Assembly (NCBI RefSeq): GCF_040939455.1
Contig: NC_134108.1
Coordinates: 4,245,501-4,309,500 of the forward strand
Direction: 5' to 3'
DNA: 64,000 nt
DNA from: Microcebus murinus
Lineage: Eukaryota; Chordata; Mammalia; Primates; Cheirogaleidae
Below the pieces are notes generated by a model. The model searched no databases. It was given only the letters and a program-made list of their open reading frames with translations, and had not been told where the DNA came from. The position numbers and the translations under genes are program-made. Shown in pieces: positions 13,010 to 25,068 of the stretch (positions within the stretch are counted from its first letter, which is position 1; every line of letters begins with the position of its first letter).

Positions 13010-13086
13010 AAACTGTGGTTGACCATGGGTAACAGTACCTGCATGCAGTGAAGCTACCAGGTAAAGGACAAAGGACAGATACTGTA

Positions 13087-13320
13087 TAGACATTTAGGTA
13101 GTCACTAATATTTTACAATTATAAATGTGGCTGCAGTGGATAACCATATGACTATTTTTCTGTATTATTGTGAATACATCTTCAGAGTAAATTTCTAGAA
13201 GTGAGATTTCTGGATTGAAGAATAAACATACATGTAGCTGCGTTAGAAATTGCCAAATTCTCCTCCCCGGGTATTGCATCGTTTTGAATTCCCGCCAGCG
13301 ATGCATGTCACCAGACAGCT
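13087..13320 (-). repeat. Old L1M LINE, antisense, right part (continuation of 11700-12016)
   Basis: Resumes the reversed L1 with CATTTAGGTAGTCACTAATA, GTGGCTGCAGTGGATAAC, TAAATTTCTAGAAGTGAGAT and GAAATTGCCAAATTCTCCTC. All of these are reversed ORF2/3' UTR blocks in the right order. The right edge, near 13320, is approximate. Confidence 0.7.
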
Positions 13321-14149
13321 TTGCCAGCAGAGTGAGCTGGGGGACACTTTTCTGTGCACCTGTCCTCCTTGCTCGGCTTCGTTGGTGGGTGGTGGTGGCG
13401 GTGGAGGAGGAATGGCAGCAAGGGTTTGGCGTGTCCATCACGTTCTCGTCTCTGTGGCTCCCTGACTCCCCTCTTGTCTCCTTCCCCCCCCCCACCGACA
13501 TGTCCCCGGTGGTCAGCAGCCTCTGTGTCCACCTTCTCCAGAAGCGGCAGGCTCTGAGGCTGCCTCTCCCTGCCTCGCTTGGGTCCAAGTCCCTTCCCTG
13601 CGGCTGACGCTCTGAACCACCCCGTCCCGAGCTGCAGCCGGGACTTCAGCATCTACTGTCGGATTCGTCCTTCTGTGGCCAAGCGTCCTTTGCTTTATCT
13701 AAGCCACCCCACACCCTCTGGCTGTTTTGTTTTCTCCATGAAGTCAGCAAACTCTGCCAACCCTCCCCACCTCATGCAGGCGCCCACTGTGATGGGCGGC
13801 AGGTACTCTGTCCGAACGTGGCTCACTTCCGTGCCTGCGCGTGATGTTGCAGGTTGTGACGTTACCTGTCATCTAGCAAGAGCTGAACGTGTGGTTCTGG
13901 GGTGGTTTCATGGGGTTCGTCTCTGTGGGGAGGACGCACAGGGCGATCAAAAGGGGGGGGCCCACCATCCTCCCCCACACCGCGGAGGTTCCCGTTCTCT
14001 GGTTACCCACTTATCTTTGCTCTTCCCTCAACGCGGAGCCAAGATCCTGGGAAACTTGAATGTGGACTCAATCGCTGGCGAGCTGGAGCTCTGCTGAGCA
14101 TTCATTGAGGCCTGTCCAAACTGGGCAAATACTACCCATCTCTCCCGGT
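13321..14149. other. GC-rich unassigned sequence
   Basis: G+C-rich, with several overlapping open frames on both strands, a GGTGGTGGTGGCGGTGG-like stretch (13385-13403) and C-rich runs. No domain, repeat family or exon structure was identified. Confidence 0.45.
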
Positions 14150-14215
14150 AATCGTGAAGATTAACTCAGGCGGCAAACATGAAAGCACCTGGCACATAGT
14201 AGTTCTTCTTAACAT
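14150..14215 (+). repeat. MIR SINE fragment, sense
   Basis: GTGAAGATTAACTCAGG and GCACCTGGCACATAGTAGTT are the 3' half of MIR in the expected order. Confidence 0.65.
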
Positions 14216-15069
14216 TGGTCGTCACGGTGACCAGTCACTGGAATTTGTCCTTCTGGCCTCACCTGGGGGTCAGTGGCCTTGACTCCCTTGGCTGACACCT
14301 TTTGGAGTGTGTCCTCCGGACCTACAAGGAGGGGCGTTGACAATTACTTCCAGTTTTCCCCTAGCTAAGAACCACCATTTAAAGAGAGTATTGGGCTATC
14401 TGGGACACAAAAGGATAAATGTATTGCTTTGCCTGCGGGCACGGAAGTGAAAAGAAACCCAACAGCCTCTCGCCAACTCTGAGCACATCGATGGCCCCGG
14501 TGGAGGATGCTTCTGCCAAAAAGGAGACAAGAGAAGCAGCATTTCAAAGATGGACAAGTTGCTCAAGTCATCTTTCTGGTTTAGGGATTTCGGGTCAGAG
14601 TGGAATTCTCTCCTCTCCTCTAAGTCAGTTTGGGGCCTCATATCACATAGCGAAGGTGTCAGGCTCCTAGAAAAATCGTTTGTTTCTTCCTTCCTTTTAC
14701 TTTCATTCCCCGTCTCCCCCCACACACCCAAGCAGACCCTTCCCACCCCGCCCCTGCCCACCTCCACCCCCAGTACCCGCCCCGGTTCTCAATAGCAGCA
14801 ATGACCGCATCTTAATGAAAAAAGATGGATAAAATATTACCATAACCTCAGAGGCATGAGTAAAAGCCCTTATTAGAATTCGGGACCTACAGCTGGATCT
14901 TCCAGCATGGGGCGGCAGATAAAGTTCGCTATTGTTAGCTCACAAGTGGCTCAGACTCTCTGGCAACTGCAGTGAATTACTCAGTCATTTATGCAGGCCT
15001 TCAGAAACAGGCCACTGTTTCCCAACAAAAAAGGCATTCAGGAGGACAGAGATGGCTCCCCGGGCCCTG
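14216..15069. other. Repeat-poor sequence, candidate conserved noncoding block
   Basis: No transposon was recognised. The sub-block 14800-15069 is complex, of balanced composition and free of simple repeats. It abuts the CpG-rich segment. Conservation is suspected only from this context. Confidence 0.3.
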
Positions 15070-15660
15070 GAGAGCCGGCTTTAGGGCCGTGAATGGACGC
15101 CGCGGCCTCCCAAGTCAATGGCCCCTGTGGGAAAGGCAGTGATGTCACCGCGAATGCATCCTCGGGGCTCTGCCCTGCTTTGCTCTGCGCTCTCCCCTCC
15201 GCGGGCTGTTTGCCTGCTTCATTTTCCTCCTCCTTCTCTCGCTCTCTCTCCCTCCGGCTTCTTTGAGGCCATTATTTTTTTCCAAGTTTAGAGCTCAAAT
15301 CCACCAAAGGCCTGCAGCCCCGTTACTGCCATGGCAACACGGGGCCGTGCACACTTCGGTTTTTTGCATAAAAAGTAGAAGCAGCTTGAAAGGCAGGGCC
15401 GGAATGAAAGGGGGAACGGGGCCAGCGTGGCCCTGCCTGGGGCCGGTGTCACTGGGAAAGGGCCGAAGCGGGCGGGCAGAGGCTCCCGCGGCCAGCGAGG
15501 GCCCCCGGCGGGCCTCTGGGAAACAGATTTGGGATCCTTCACATCCGCAATTCAGAAACGGACCCGCACCTCTGAGGGATGACAGGCGAGGAAGAATAAC
15601 AACGTTTTCCCAGGAAGTACGGTCTTGCTTTTGAAAGTGTGCCCGGCTGCGTAGTTTCAA
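15070..15660. promoter_or_regulatory. CpG-island-like segment
   Basis: By hand I count roughly 34 CpG in about 560 bp of G+C-rich sequence (approximately 60 percent), near 0.6-0.7 of expectation. Most of the window is CpG-depleted. No transposon signature accounts for it; the CpGs are spread throughout rather than in one tandem unit. The segment includes a CT-rich stretch (about 15230-15258) and a TTTTGCATAAAAAG sequence near 15363. This is the best promoter or enhancer candidate in the window. No first exon or splice donor could be assigned. Confidence 0.4.
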
Positions 15661-16129
15661 GGGAGCCTTCAACACTCTGCCCGGCCTGGCCTTCTCAAAC
15701 AGAAAGACAAAAAGAAGAAGAGAAGGAGAGGAAAAGTCTCGAAAGGACTTTTGACCCATGCAGTGCAGAGAGAGAGGAAAACAAGCAGACCCGTCCCCCG
15801 CCGTGCCCAGGGCTCTCGAGCTCCCTATTGTCAGAGGGAGGCGCGACAAGCCCCGAGGTGTCAGCTGTGTCACATCAACTCAAAACAGCCGATGATAAAT
15901 AGAGGCATTCATTCCTGCGCCTTCTTCTCCCAGAAAATGGAGCATCACCTTGAACTCCTGAAAGAAAATATCGAAGTCACTCCTCTGATACGTTTTCTGT
16001 CCATTCTATTATAGAGAAGATAGTTTATATCTTAGACTATAGTCTGGTAACGGGTCTCCTGAAAAACTCAAACCACTGCTGCCATGAAAACCGGGCGGAA
16101 CATCACGAGCTCACTATAACATTGGAAAT
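15661..16129. other. Unassigned sequence
   Basis: Purine-rich at 15700-15790 (AAAGAAGAAGAGAAGGAGAG), otherwise of mixed composition. No gene or repeat was recognised. Confidence 0.4.
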
Positions 16130-16321
16130 GCATGGCAAGCACACCGTGCAGGGGGCGGGACAGTCAGGGGACAGCAACCGGGGCAGGGGCAGGGAACCAA
16201 CCCCATGCGTACCATGAACACTATCAGGGTGACGGGCCCCAGGGCTCAGGCATTACAGAAGCGATCCATGTAACCTGAAACATTTGTACCCCCTTAATAT
16301 TTTGAAATTAAAAATAAAAAG
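16130..16321 (+). mobile_element. Strepsirrhine-type L1 3' UTR, sense, 5'-truncated
   Basis: Ends with ATGTAACCTGAAACATTTGT and ACCCCC, then a degraded A-tail. This is a variant of the L1 3' tail seen at 18.5, 37.3 and (reversed) 61.3 kb in this window. The upstream G-rich part fits the G-rich L1 3' UTR tract, but the 5' boundary is uncertain. Confidence 0.6.
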
Positions 16322-18354
16322 ACCACGGCCCCGCACGTCACGCCATTTTGACGTGCAAGCACTGGGCCTGCTCCCCTCTGTGGCCCGGGTGCCTTTTCGG
16401 GCTCTTTGCCTCCGTGTGCATGAGCCTGCGGAGTGGATTCCTGGGTCCTCGGCCGCTGCCTTCGAGTCCTCTCCTCTACCGACCTCACGGATATTCGACC
16501 AGCTGCGCTCTGAGCACTGCGCTTTCCACGTGGTGACACGGGAAAGTACCGAACCCAGAGTTCTGGAAAGACCCAGACACTAATCACAGGAGACAAAGTC
16601 ACCGGGAAGGGAACGGCTCACGTTTTCTCCACGAACAAGGGCCGACGGGGAGGAGCTGAAGGGATGGGAGCAGAGGAAGGAGAAAGCAGCTTCTGCAGGG
16701 AGGGGAGCTGGACACGGGTCTGGAGGTCGCTCACAGGTATGGAGGGATGAAGAGGACAGTCCCACGCTGGAATGGGATGTCACAGGTGTTGGGTGGGCCG
16801 GACTCGCACACCAACAGGGCTTCGTGTTCCTCCTCTCCCTCCTCACACGTGGTCCGTGGGACCCCTGCTCCCCGGCCTCGGAGGGGGCACACCCCATTGC
16901 TCTTCAGCCACCTCCAGACATCAGAGCAATTTAGTTTTCATAGGTTAATGTCCACTCCAGTTTAGACCAGAACTTCAGTCTCCGGAGAGTCTTCTGGAAG
17001 TTTTGCCTGCAAGACGGTGATGTAAGCGGTGGCTGGGGTCTCCATCAGAGGCACCTTTGGGATTTTGGAGGCCGCCTTCAAAAACGTGCACCCCACATGC
17101 TCCCCAGGCCAGGATATGCACCCTGGGCGACTGTTCTCATGCCAGACCTGCCTCTGCCCAGCGGGTGCTCCGGGCTCTGAACGGGGACCCTCCCTCGGCG
17201 GGCAGTCCTCTGGGTAGGGGCTCTGCAGCGCTCCACCCCAGCCATCTCCTGCGGCCTGCACTTGCCCAGAGCCGTCCGGCATCCTTACCCCTAAGGCGTC
17301 AAAACAGGCTCCTCCTCTGCCTCTCCACCCTCATTCCGGGCTCAGGCCGCCTCCGGCCAGCCTCCCACCTTAGGAATTCCTGGGATGATGTTCAGGAACT
17401 AATGCCGAATCTCAGGCATCCCTCTAACTCTGGTGGACCCATCTGAGACTGGCACAAGGACTCTGCCACAGTCCCCTACTCCGGGGACCCGAGATGGGCC
17501 TCGGGGCTCTGTGGTCCAGGCAGGCTCCCTGGCAAACCGTGAAATGCCGGCGTCTTCCTGATGGTATTCCAGGACCTACGTTTCCTTCTCTCACTGCCTC
17601 TTCCTACCCTTCCCCTGGGATTCCGCTTGGACGGAACTGGAAAGAAAGAGCGTTCTTTCTCCATATCTTATAGGAAAAACAAAAAAAGGACAAAAAAAAA
17701 AAAAAAAAAACTATCAGATCACACTCACACCCTCAAATTCCCTGGATGAACTTTTCTTCATACACCCAGTTTTCCTTTCTATGGGCTATTCAGGATCATG
17801 GCCACAGAACTTTTTTTGTTCCTGCAAGTTCTCCGTTGGTGTTTAGTCCTCTCATTGGAATGTGGGAGTGTTTATTGTCCGTTGTGTTCAGCTCTAGGGC
17901 TCCCGCAGAAATTCTGAAAGAGAAAAGTCCCATTTATAACTCAGTTGATCTCAAATCATTTCGATGATGAACTGCATATGGAAGCCCTCTTAACCAACGC
18001 CCAACCAAGTTCATGCAGTTCCAAAACCATCTTCTTTTCCTAATAATCAGCTCGATCCCTCCCTCCCTATTGTGTGTGTTTTGATTTTTGTGTGTGTCAG
18101 CTGGGGATTTCCAACCTCCAGGGATATCCACGTGACCCAAATGTGGCCAAGGAGAGCAAAACACTCCCTAAATACACCATTAGTCCAGGAATAGCAGTCA
18201 CGTGGGCCGAGGTGGCCCAGGCGCAATGAATCTCTGTACCTGCGCTGCAGCTCTTGGGGGCAAACCCTGCTCTTTGTTTCGCTACCATTAAGCATTAAAC
18301 CTACCAGCAAAACAAACAGTAGGGGTTGCCCCCAAGAACTTGGTATTAACTGAT
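16322..18354. other. Single-copy DNA, no gene recognised
   Basis: GC-rich to about 17.5 kb, then more A+T-rich. A 20-base A-run at about 17693-17712, preceded by A-rich sequence, may be the tail of an unrecognised retroelement. No exon was identified. Confidence 0.4.
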
Positions 18355-18588
18355 CGACACTTACGTGCACATACAGTAGTAACATTCATCAGGTGTTAGG
18401 GAGGTGGGAGGTGGGGAGGAGGGGACGGGTACAAACACACCTGATGGGCGTGTCTGTGCACTGTCTGGGGGATGGACATGCTTGAAGCTCTGACTCAGGT
18501 GGGACAAAGGCAATATATGTAACCTAAACATTTGTACCCCCATAATATGCTGAAATTTAAAAAAAAAACTAAAGTAAAATAAAAAATT
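18355..18588 (+). mobile_element. Strepsirrhine-type L1 3' UTR, sense, 5'-truncated
   Basis: Shows the G-rich 3' UTR tract (GGGAGGTGGGAGGTGGGGAG), CTGGGGGATGGACATGCTTG, the terminal block CATTTGTACCCCCATAATAT and an A-rich tail. The close match to the other tails in this window indicates a relatively young L1 lineage. No coding sequence is retained. A target-site duplication was not clear. Confidence 0.8.
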
Positions 18589-18659
18589 TGGAAATCATCC
18601 CCCCCCAAAAAAAGCCTGGTAGGTGTCAATTTGGAGCTTACTGACAACACCTTTTCCCT

Positions 18660-18845
18660 AAACTCAGAGTGAGAGGGAAGCCAGGAGAGAAACAGAGAGG
18701 TGGCAAGAGTGCAGATTCCTGAGGAACATTATAGCCCCTGAATCAACTTATGCCTGATCTATCCTGGGACTCTTCAGAAATTTGAGCCAATAAATTCCAG
18801 CCTTCCACATTTTTTGTCATTGAAATCAAGTTTGGGCTTCCTCCG
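18660..18845 (+). repeat. LTR-like 3' fragment (ERVL/MaLR-type, tentative)
   Basis: CCTGATCTATCCTGGGACTCTTCAG followed by TGAGCCAATAAATTCCAGCC resembles the polyadenylation region of an old MaLR/ERVL-type LTR. Boundaries and family are uncertain. Confidence 0.35.
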
Positions 18846-21800
18846 TATCAATGGAACCTATTTCCCAACTGTGCCTACGCAAATTCTTGGCGGTTTTAAA
18901 CTCATCCATCGCTTTTACCCTCAGGACCCAGTTCCTGAATTCTGCCATTTTCCCTTCAGAGTTCTCAGACGGCTGCTCCTTCCTGTCCTCTATTGCCACC
19001 CCCACACCTGCCCGGGTTCCTCCGCGGGACTCCTCTGGATGACTGTGACGCTGTCTAGACCGGCTGCCTGGCATGCATCAGCCCAGCTCTGGCAGATTGT
19101 CTCTCCCAAGTACTGACTTCGCCAAGGATCCTTCGCCGGCCTCCTGTTTTCACTCAGTGAGCACCGCGGTGTCCTGGCCTCCTCTGCCGGCCTCCTGCCT
19201 GTTGTCCGTCGGCCTCAGGTGGGGTTTGTGGGGCTGCCGGCGGCTCTCACGGGGCCCAGCTTCCCCGGGGCTCCCAGCCAAACACTGAAGACAAACCGGG
19301 ACACGGATTCCCTGAGTGAGTGGGTCACGGGGGCTCAGGCCCATCGCCCACTGGCCTGGCCAAGACTGTCCCACCGCCCCTTCCCCTCTGCACATTTCTG
19401 CGTAAGTGCCTTGGTCTGTGGTACTTCGCTATGGCAACTGCGGGGAGCCAGCACACGTGTCTGGTCATCTTTGGAATCTGCTGCTGGGAGAACCGGAACC
19501 GGCACCGACGGTGCCGAGAGTGACCCGGCAGCAGGGGGGAAGCCGGGGCTGGGGGACGGGCTCGCTCACCCGACGCCGCGTGCAGTGCGGGGTGCGCAGG
19601 GCGCCCTGCATGGGGGAAGCCCACCTGCGGGTGCCTCTTGGCTGGTGGGGACCTGAGACAGTGTCCTGGGGAAAGGGACGGTTTATGACGACTCAACCAT
19701 TTGAAAATTATGGAGGGGACAGTACTTACGAGCGAGGACAGTGGAGTTGGTTGGTTTTTATTACATTGTGACGGTGCCGTACAGGTGGACAGTGAGAACG
19801 CGAGGGAGCCAGCAGGTCAGGTGCGAGAGCCAGGGGGCCCCGGTAGCAACCCGAGAGCTTCTGCAGCGAAAGAGGCAACGCAGCTCAGCCCCCGCCCCGA
19901 TGGCCGCAGCTGGGAGCTCCAGAGACGTTCCGTGCTCGTCAAGTCGGGTGTCACGCTAAGGCACGTGTCCCAGCGGGGAAAACCTAGAGGGTCTTGAAAC
20001 ATGCAATGGGGGCATCTGGGCGGATGGCCCTGAGCAATGTAGCTCTGCAGAGCCCCCGAGGAAAGCTCGCAGCGCCTGTCTCCCTCCAGGTGAAGACCTG
20101 GCCAGCCCCACCTGGGAACACACTGCAGAGCCCCCTGCCCGCCAAGCCAAGGAGCTCGGGCCGCACGCGAGCCGCCCCCCACCCCCACCCCCACCCCAGT
20201 GAAACTTTCTGTCTGGGAATAAGCCCAGGCGAGACCAGCGGGCACGTGTGAGCCATGTGAGCACACGTGGCAGGGGTCTGCCTGTCCCATGCACAGAGCC
20301 CCAGCCAGCCGTGGAGGGACGCTTGGTGCCAGGACTCTTTCACAGGTAAGGAGGTGTGGGAGTGGCCAGGCCCGTCCCGCCTCACCCTGCCAGGGAGGTA
20401 GTTGTTGCGTTACCCTCTCTTCTGGGTATCCCGTCAGAAAGAGCGGTTCCCGAACACTGGGCAAAGTCTCCTCGGTCACACATGCAGATAAGGGTCTGTG
20501 TGGCCACCAAAGTGCGCTGCTCTGGCCCCCCAAGAAGCCCTGTGGGGCTCGGGAGAGGGCTGGCCTGCAGGGGCTGCACCTCCAGACCCGCTGTGGCAAT
20601 CACGCCAAAGCCAAGGCTGTGAGTCCCACGGGCTGCCCCCAGAGAGTGACAGAGCACGGCTGGGCGCAGGACCAGGCCGTCTCTGCCAAAGATGGGTGTC
20701 TTCTCACACTTGACCCTTGCTCAGGGCCTCAGCCCGGCCGGGCGGAGCCTCTCCTAAGCGGGACTGCCGTCCAAGCCCTCGCCCGGTCCGCCTTGCCTCT
20801 GTCCTCCGACAGACACCAGGCCTGCCCGTGTCCCCAGCGCCCCTGCCCTCCCTGGCTGCATCCCCTTGCCCCCCACCACAGTCCCCTGAGAGCTCTTGCG
20901 AGCGTGATGCGACCTTTCCACCGGCTTCTCGAAGACCGTGCACGTCACAGCGCCTGCCTGCCGCAAACCCCGTGTCAGACCCTCGTCACAGAAGCAGACC
21001 TTCTCATCCCTCTTGGACTCACTCAGGACTCCACAGAAACAGCAAACACCCCAGGGCCCGGAGCAGGAGACACGGCACGGCCAGATTTGCGAGCCTCTCC
21101 CTCCTTCCGAGTCCTCTCGGAGCTCAGACTGTTAACCAGACACCACGGCCTCAGCGGGCAACTTCCCACCCCGGCCGCAACGAGAGACGCCTCGAGAACT
21201 GGTCACGGCCTTCTGAGATTCCTCGTTATGTCAGCACAGGGTGCATTCGTTCAGGAAAGTAAAGGCAAAAGCAAAATACAAAAAGGTGAGAGAGAGCTAG
21301 CTGGCACTCAGTTTGCATTTTAAAAAATTATCTACAACTGTCCCTTGTTGGGAAGCAGCAAAGCCCCGGGGACAGGCCGGCTTCATCCGCAGGGAGACGC
21401 CAAGGCCGGGGGTCTAGTCTAAGCCCTGCTGCCCGGGGTTCTAGCCTGTTATTTTCTGGTGAGATGCTACTGTACGTGCTGAAAACTGTAGGCAACAGCA
21501 GTTCCTTTCCTGTCTCTGGTCTGCTAAACCCACAGAGGGAAGACCTGTGTGTGTTTAAGAAGGACGTGCTGTCTTCTCACTCCCAACCTGCAAACCATGA
21601 TGGGGAAACTCCACTTGCAAACCCAGGGAAACCTCTCTGGGGACGTGAGGGGAGGTGGGAAACAAAGATAATGAATGAAATGCGGAGGAGGACTGCAATC
21701 GTTGCCATTGCCACCCACCGCTAAGAAGGACAGAAGTCGACCTGCAGACGCAGGTACGAGCGGCTTCCTCGAAGTGTGGCAGGCCCACGCCCGGCCCCCT

Positions 21801-22281
21801 GAGCTCTGCCCTGCTCAGGGGTACAGATACGAGACAGAGCAGATTCTGGATGATAGGCGTGGACGAGCCGGAGAACTGGAACCGCAGTCCCAAGGAGGAG
21901 GAGATCCGGACTGGGACCCGGGTGTGCCGAGCAGAGCACTTTGAGCTGAGCCTCCACAAGCGTAGGCGTTCGACAGAGAAATACGAAGGAGACCAGCCCT
22001 GGATCCGGGCGGGAACTACAGCTAAGGCCAGCAGAAAACGCAGAAGCGTGTTTCGGGACAGCGAGCCTGCCAGCTGGGGGGAGCACAGGGGGTTCCCGTG
22101 TGAGGCCCCCAAGAGTCAAACTAGGAAAAGAAATGGAAGCAAAGCAAGAGTCCTGCAACTTTAGGACTCTATTTTATAGAAAATAAAGAATATTCCCAAG
22201 GGAAATAATGTGATCAAAGTAGAATGTGGCATTTTAGGATGGGCAATTTTTAAAAATGTATATTTATTTATTTGCTTTATT

Positions 22282-22283
<2 letters not shown>
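18846..22283. other. GC-rich single-copy DNA with long chance frames
   Basis: About 3.4 kb of mostly G+C-rich sequence with local CpG clusters (for example 19490-19620). Long open frames exist on both strands at the same positions. The longest is about 344 codons, at 20289-21323 on the plus strand. They show no domain, biased composition and mutual overlap, which is characteristic of stop-poor GC-rich noncoding DNA. No transposon was recognised. Confidence 0.45.
20175..20197 (-). other. Strong G-quadruplex motif (minus strand)
   Basis: The plus strand has C6, C5, C5 and C4 separated by single A bases. The minus strand therefore carries four G-runs of 4-6 with one-base loops, the arrangement generally associated with very stable quadruplexes. 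The plus strand could form the matching i-motif. Confidence 0.75.

Positions 22284-22323
<40 letters not shown>
22284..22323. repeat. (TG)n microsatellite
   Basis: About 19-20 uninterrupted TG units. Its purity suggests it is polymorphic. Confidence 0.95.
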
Positions 22324-22324
<1 letters not shown>

Positions 22325-22779
22325 ATCTTTGGTGACGTGTGCTGGCGTGTCAGGCCAGTTTGCCTGATCGGCCCCCACAGAGGCCTCGGGTCCCCGCCGA
22401 CACTGTTGCTCTGCCCACTTGGGACAGGAATGATGATGGGCCTCTTTTCTTTCTCTATATTTAGAAAAGGACACTGTAAGCATCTTCATCGTTTCCCTAA
22501 ACGTACTTGTTTTATGAGACCTGCCTGTACCTATGTTTTCGATTCCTTCCCAAACCATAATTTTTATTTCTGTACTATCTTAATTCACTTTAATTTTATT
22601 GGTTTTGTTATGTGGATACGTGTGTACCCACATACATACAATGAGTCCTTTTGGATCTGCATGTTCAAACTCAGACACATTAACTGTCTCCTTCTGAACC
22701 TACACTCGGGGTTCTCACGAAGTCTGACAGAGCTTCCACTCACCGCCCACCTGCTCACGGCGGATACCTCAGTGCCAGC
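22324..22779. other. Unassigned sequence between TG repeat and L2
   Basis: No gene or confident repeat. It becomes T-rich near 22530-22610. Confidence 0.4.
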
Positions 22780-23300
22780 CAGCCTTGGCCCCACTCCCTC
22801 CTCTTCCCCACTGCCTATGACTTGCAACCGTCTTTATGCTCAAATATCTCTCCACTCTTTCTCTCTCCCATATTCACGGCTACTGCCTGGCTCAGGCTCC
22901 ACCAGCCCTCGCTAGGACTCCTGCAGTAGACTCCCGCCTCTCTCCTCACTTTGTCCCCCAGCGCCCACCACAAGACCAGCCTCCTCGGTCCCAGGGAGTG
23001 GCCTTGCCCAAACATCCCTGCTTCATGCCAGCCTCCTGCTTCAAATTCCCCAGCGGCTCCCCATTTCAAAAGGAAGGTGTCTAGGCCTTCTGCAAGAACA
23101 GTAAGTCTCTGTAAAATTTAATCTCAACATATTTTTCCAGACTTATTTCCATAACTCACCTTCCTACAGTCAATCCTCCAACTGCACCATCTCCCCTATT
23201 TCCCAAGCAGTCCTGGACTGCTACATTCCCCTGCCCACAGTAGTTCTTGGCACATTAGGGGCTCAAACGTGCTTTTGAATGTGTGAATAAATTAATTCTT
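22780..23300 (+). repeat. L2 LINE, sense, ORF2 end and 3' UTR
   Basis: The order of blocks follows L2: ACTCCTGCAGTAGACTCCCG, then CCCAGCGGCTCCCCATTTCA, then AGTTCTTGGCACATTAGGGG and GTGTGAATAAATTAATTC at the end. Long open frames here are decayed L2 coding sequence, not a host gene. Confidence 0.65.
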
Positions 23301-23859
23301 AAAAGAATAAAGAAGGCTTAATCTACACCTTATTCAGCTTTAGAATCTTCCCAGAAAACTATACAGTGTTTTTCTTTACTTGAGAATCAACACATTAATA
23401 ATTTCTGAGTGAAAAATTACTTACTAGAAATACAGCATGCAGGCTTAAATAAAAAGTTTAATTTAGAATTCCCCAATTAATCCATTTTTTTCTACTGTGA
23501 CCTCTGAATAATCAGTCAAGTTGATAATAAAAAAATCTCCTAAACATCCTAGAATAAAATGGTTCTCTCTGATTCAGTGGCAGTGGATTCTTCTGTGAAT
23601 TTATTAGACACAAGTAAAAGTCATTTGATGAGGTGTCTGGGTAAGTCTGGTGCCTGATGGTTGTGAGAAATATTGTTACACAGGGAAGACCTGCAATAGC
23701 AAAATCTCCCACTTAAAAATTAGAAAACCTTATTTTGCTAACAAATAGGTGTATTCTAACCTAGGAGGTAGATTCACACCATAAGTCATGCACTTCTTGC
23801 CCTATTTGTAAAAAATACAGATTCAGCAAATCAAATTCAACAATATATAAAAAATAATT
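23301..23859. other. A+T-rich, repeat-poor sequence
   Basis: No repeat family was recognised until L1 begins near 23860. This could be conserved noncoding DNA, but no direct evidence is available. Confidence 0.35.
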
Positions 23860-24899
23860 ATTCACCATGACCCAGAGAAATCTGTTCCAAGTCTGCAAGG
23901 CTGGTTTGACACTCAAAAATCAAGAAATGCAATTCACCATATCAACAGGATAAAGAAGAAATATCAAATGATTCTATGGACACAGAAAAAGCATCTGACA
24001 AAATCTAACACCTGTCATGATGAATTAAAAAAAATTTTTTTAAAATTCTTGAAAACTAAGAATAGAGGGAAATTTCCTTAACTGCAAAAAAAAAAAAAAA
24101 AAAAAGACATTTACAAAACACCTATAGCTGACGTAACTGTGAATGACAAATGACTAAACAATTTCCCCCTATGATTAGAAGCAAGGCAAGACACCTACTC
24201 TCACCACTCCTATTCAACATAGGATAGGAAGTTCCAGACAGTCTAATACTTTATGAAAAAGAAACAGCATACAGTTGAAAGGAAGGAACCAAGCTGTCTC
24301 TATTTGCAGATGACAATTGTCTACATAGAAAATAATCTCTCAATTGCTCTCTAATTACAAATTAGAGAGACATTATCAGTGCAGTAAGAAAGGTAACAAG
24401 ATGCAAGATCAGCCTACCGAAATTCATCACATCTCTATATACTAACAAGAAACACACAAAAATAAAAATACAATTTTCTCCAAAAAATTAAATTCTTAGG
24501 TATAAACTTCAAAAAAATGTACAGGATCTATATGCTGAAAAAATATACTGATGAAAGAAATCAGAGAAATTATAAATAAATGAAGATACTAATTATGTTG
24601 TGGATTGAAAGACAACATAGCGAAGATGTCATTTCTCTTCAAATTGACCTATAGGTTGCAATTTTTATCAATATCCCTCCAAAGATTTTTTGTAGACATA
24701 GACAAGCTAATTCTAAAATTTATATGGAAAGGCATTTTTGAAAACAAAAAAAGTGGGAGAAATCAGTCCACCTGACTTTAGGGCATGATGCTTAGCTACA
24801 GTAATCAAGACGGTATGGTATGACACAGGATAGACAGGTGCATCCATGGAATGGAACAGAGAACCTGGAAACAGATACACAAAAATACGCCCAACTGAT

Positions 24900-25036
24900 T
24901 TTTTTTCTTTTCTTTAGAGATGGGATCTCACTATGTTGCCCAGGCTGGCCTCAAACTCCTGGGCTCAAGCTATCTTCCCATGACAGCCTACCAAGTAGCT
25001 GTAACTACAGGCATGCATGCCCCACAACAACCAGCT
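24900..25036 (-). mobile_element. Alu-type monomer, antisense, inside L1M
   Basis: A T-run is followed by GAGATGGGATCTCACTATGT, TGCCCAGGCTGGCCTCAAAC and GTAGCTGTAACTACAGGCAT, ending CAGCTAATTTTT. Only one 7SL-like arm is present, without a second arm. It may be an Alu right-arm copy or a free-standing monomer of the FRAM type. L1 sequence (GACAAGATTATACAATCAAT) resumes at once. Confidence 0.75.
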
Positions 25037-25068
25037 AATTTTTGACAAGATTATACAATCAATCCAAT

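Noticed and set aside
17693..17712. Poly(A) run as the tail of a processed pseudogene
   Set aside because: Upstream sequence shows no recognisable mRNA and no target duplication was found. It may be a simple A-run.
19817..20599. 260-codon minus-strand open frame
   Set aside because: No domain. It overlaps opposite-strand frames and contains Gly runs that arise from the C-run/G4 motif.
20289..21323. 344-codon plus-strand open frame, the longest in the window
   Set aside because: It overlaps other long frames on both strands in GC-rich DNA. It has no recognisable domain and a biased Pro/Arg/Ser/Ala composition. Absence of stops is explained by composition.
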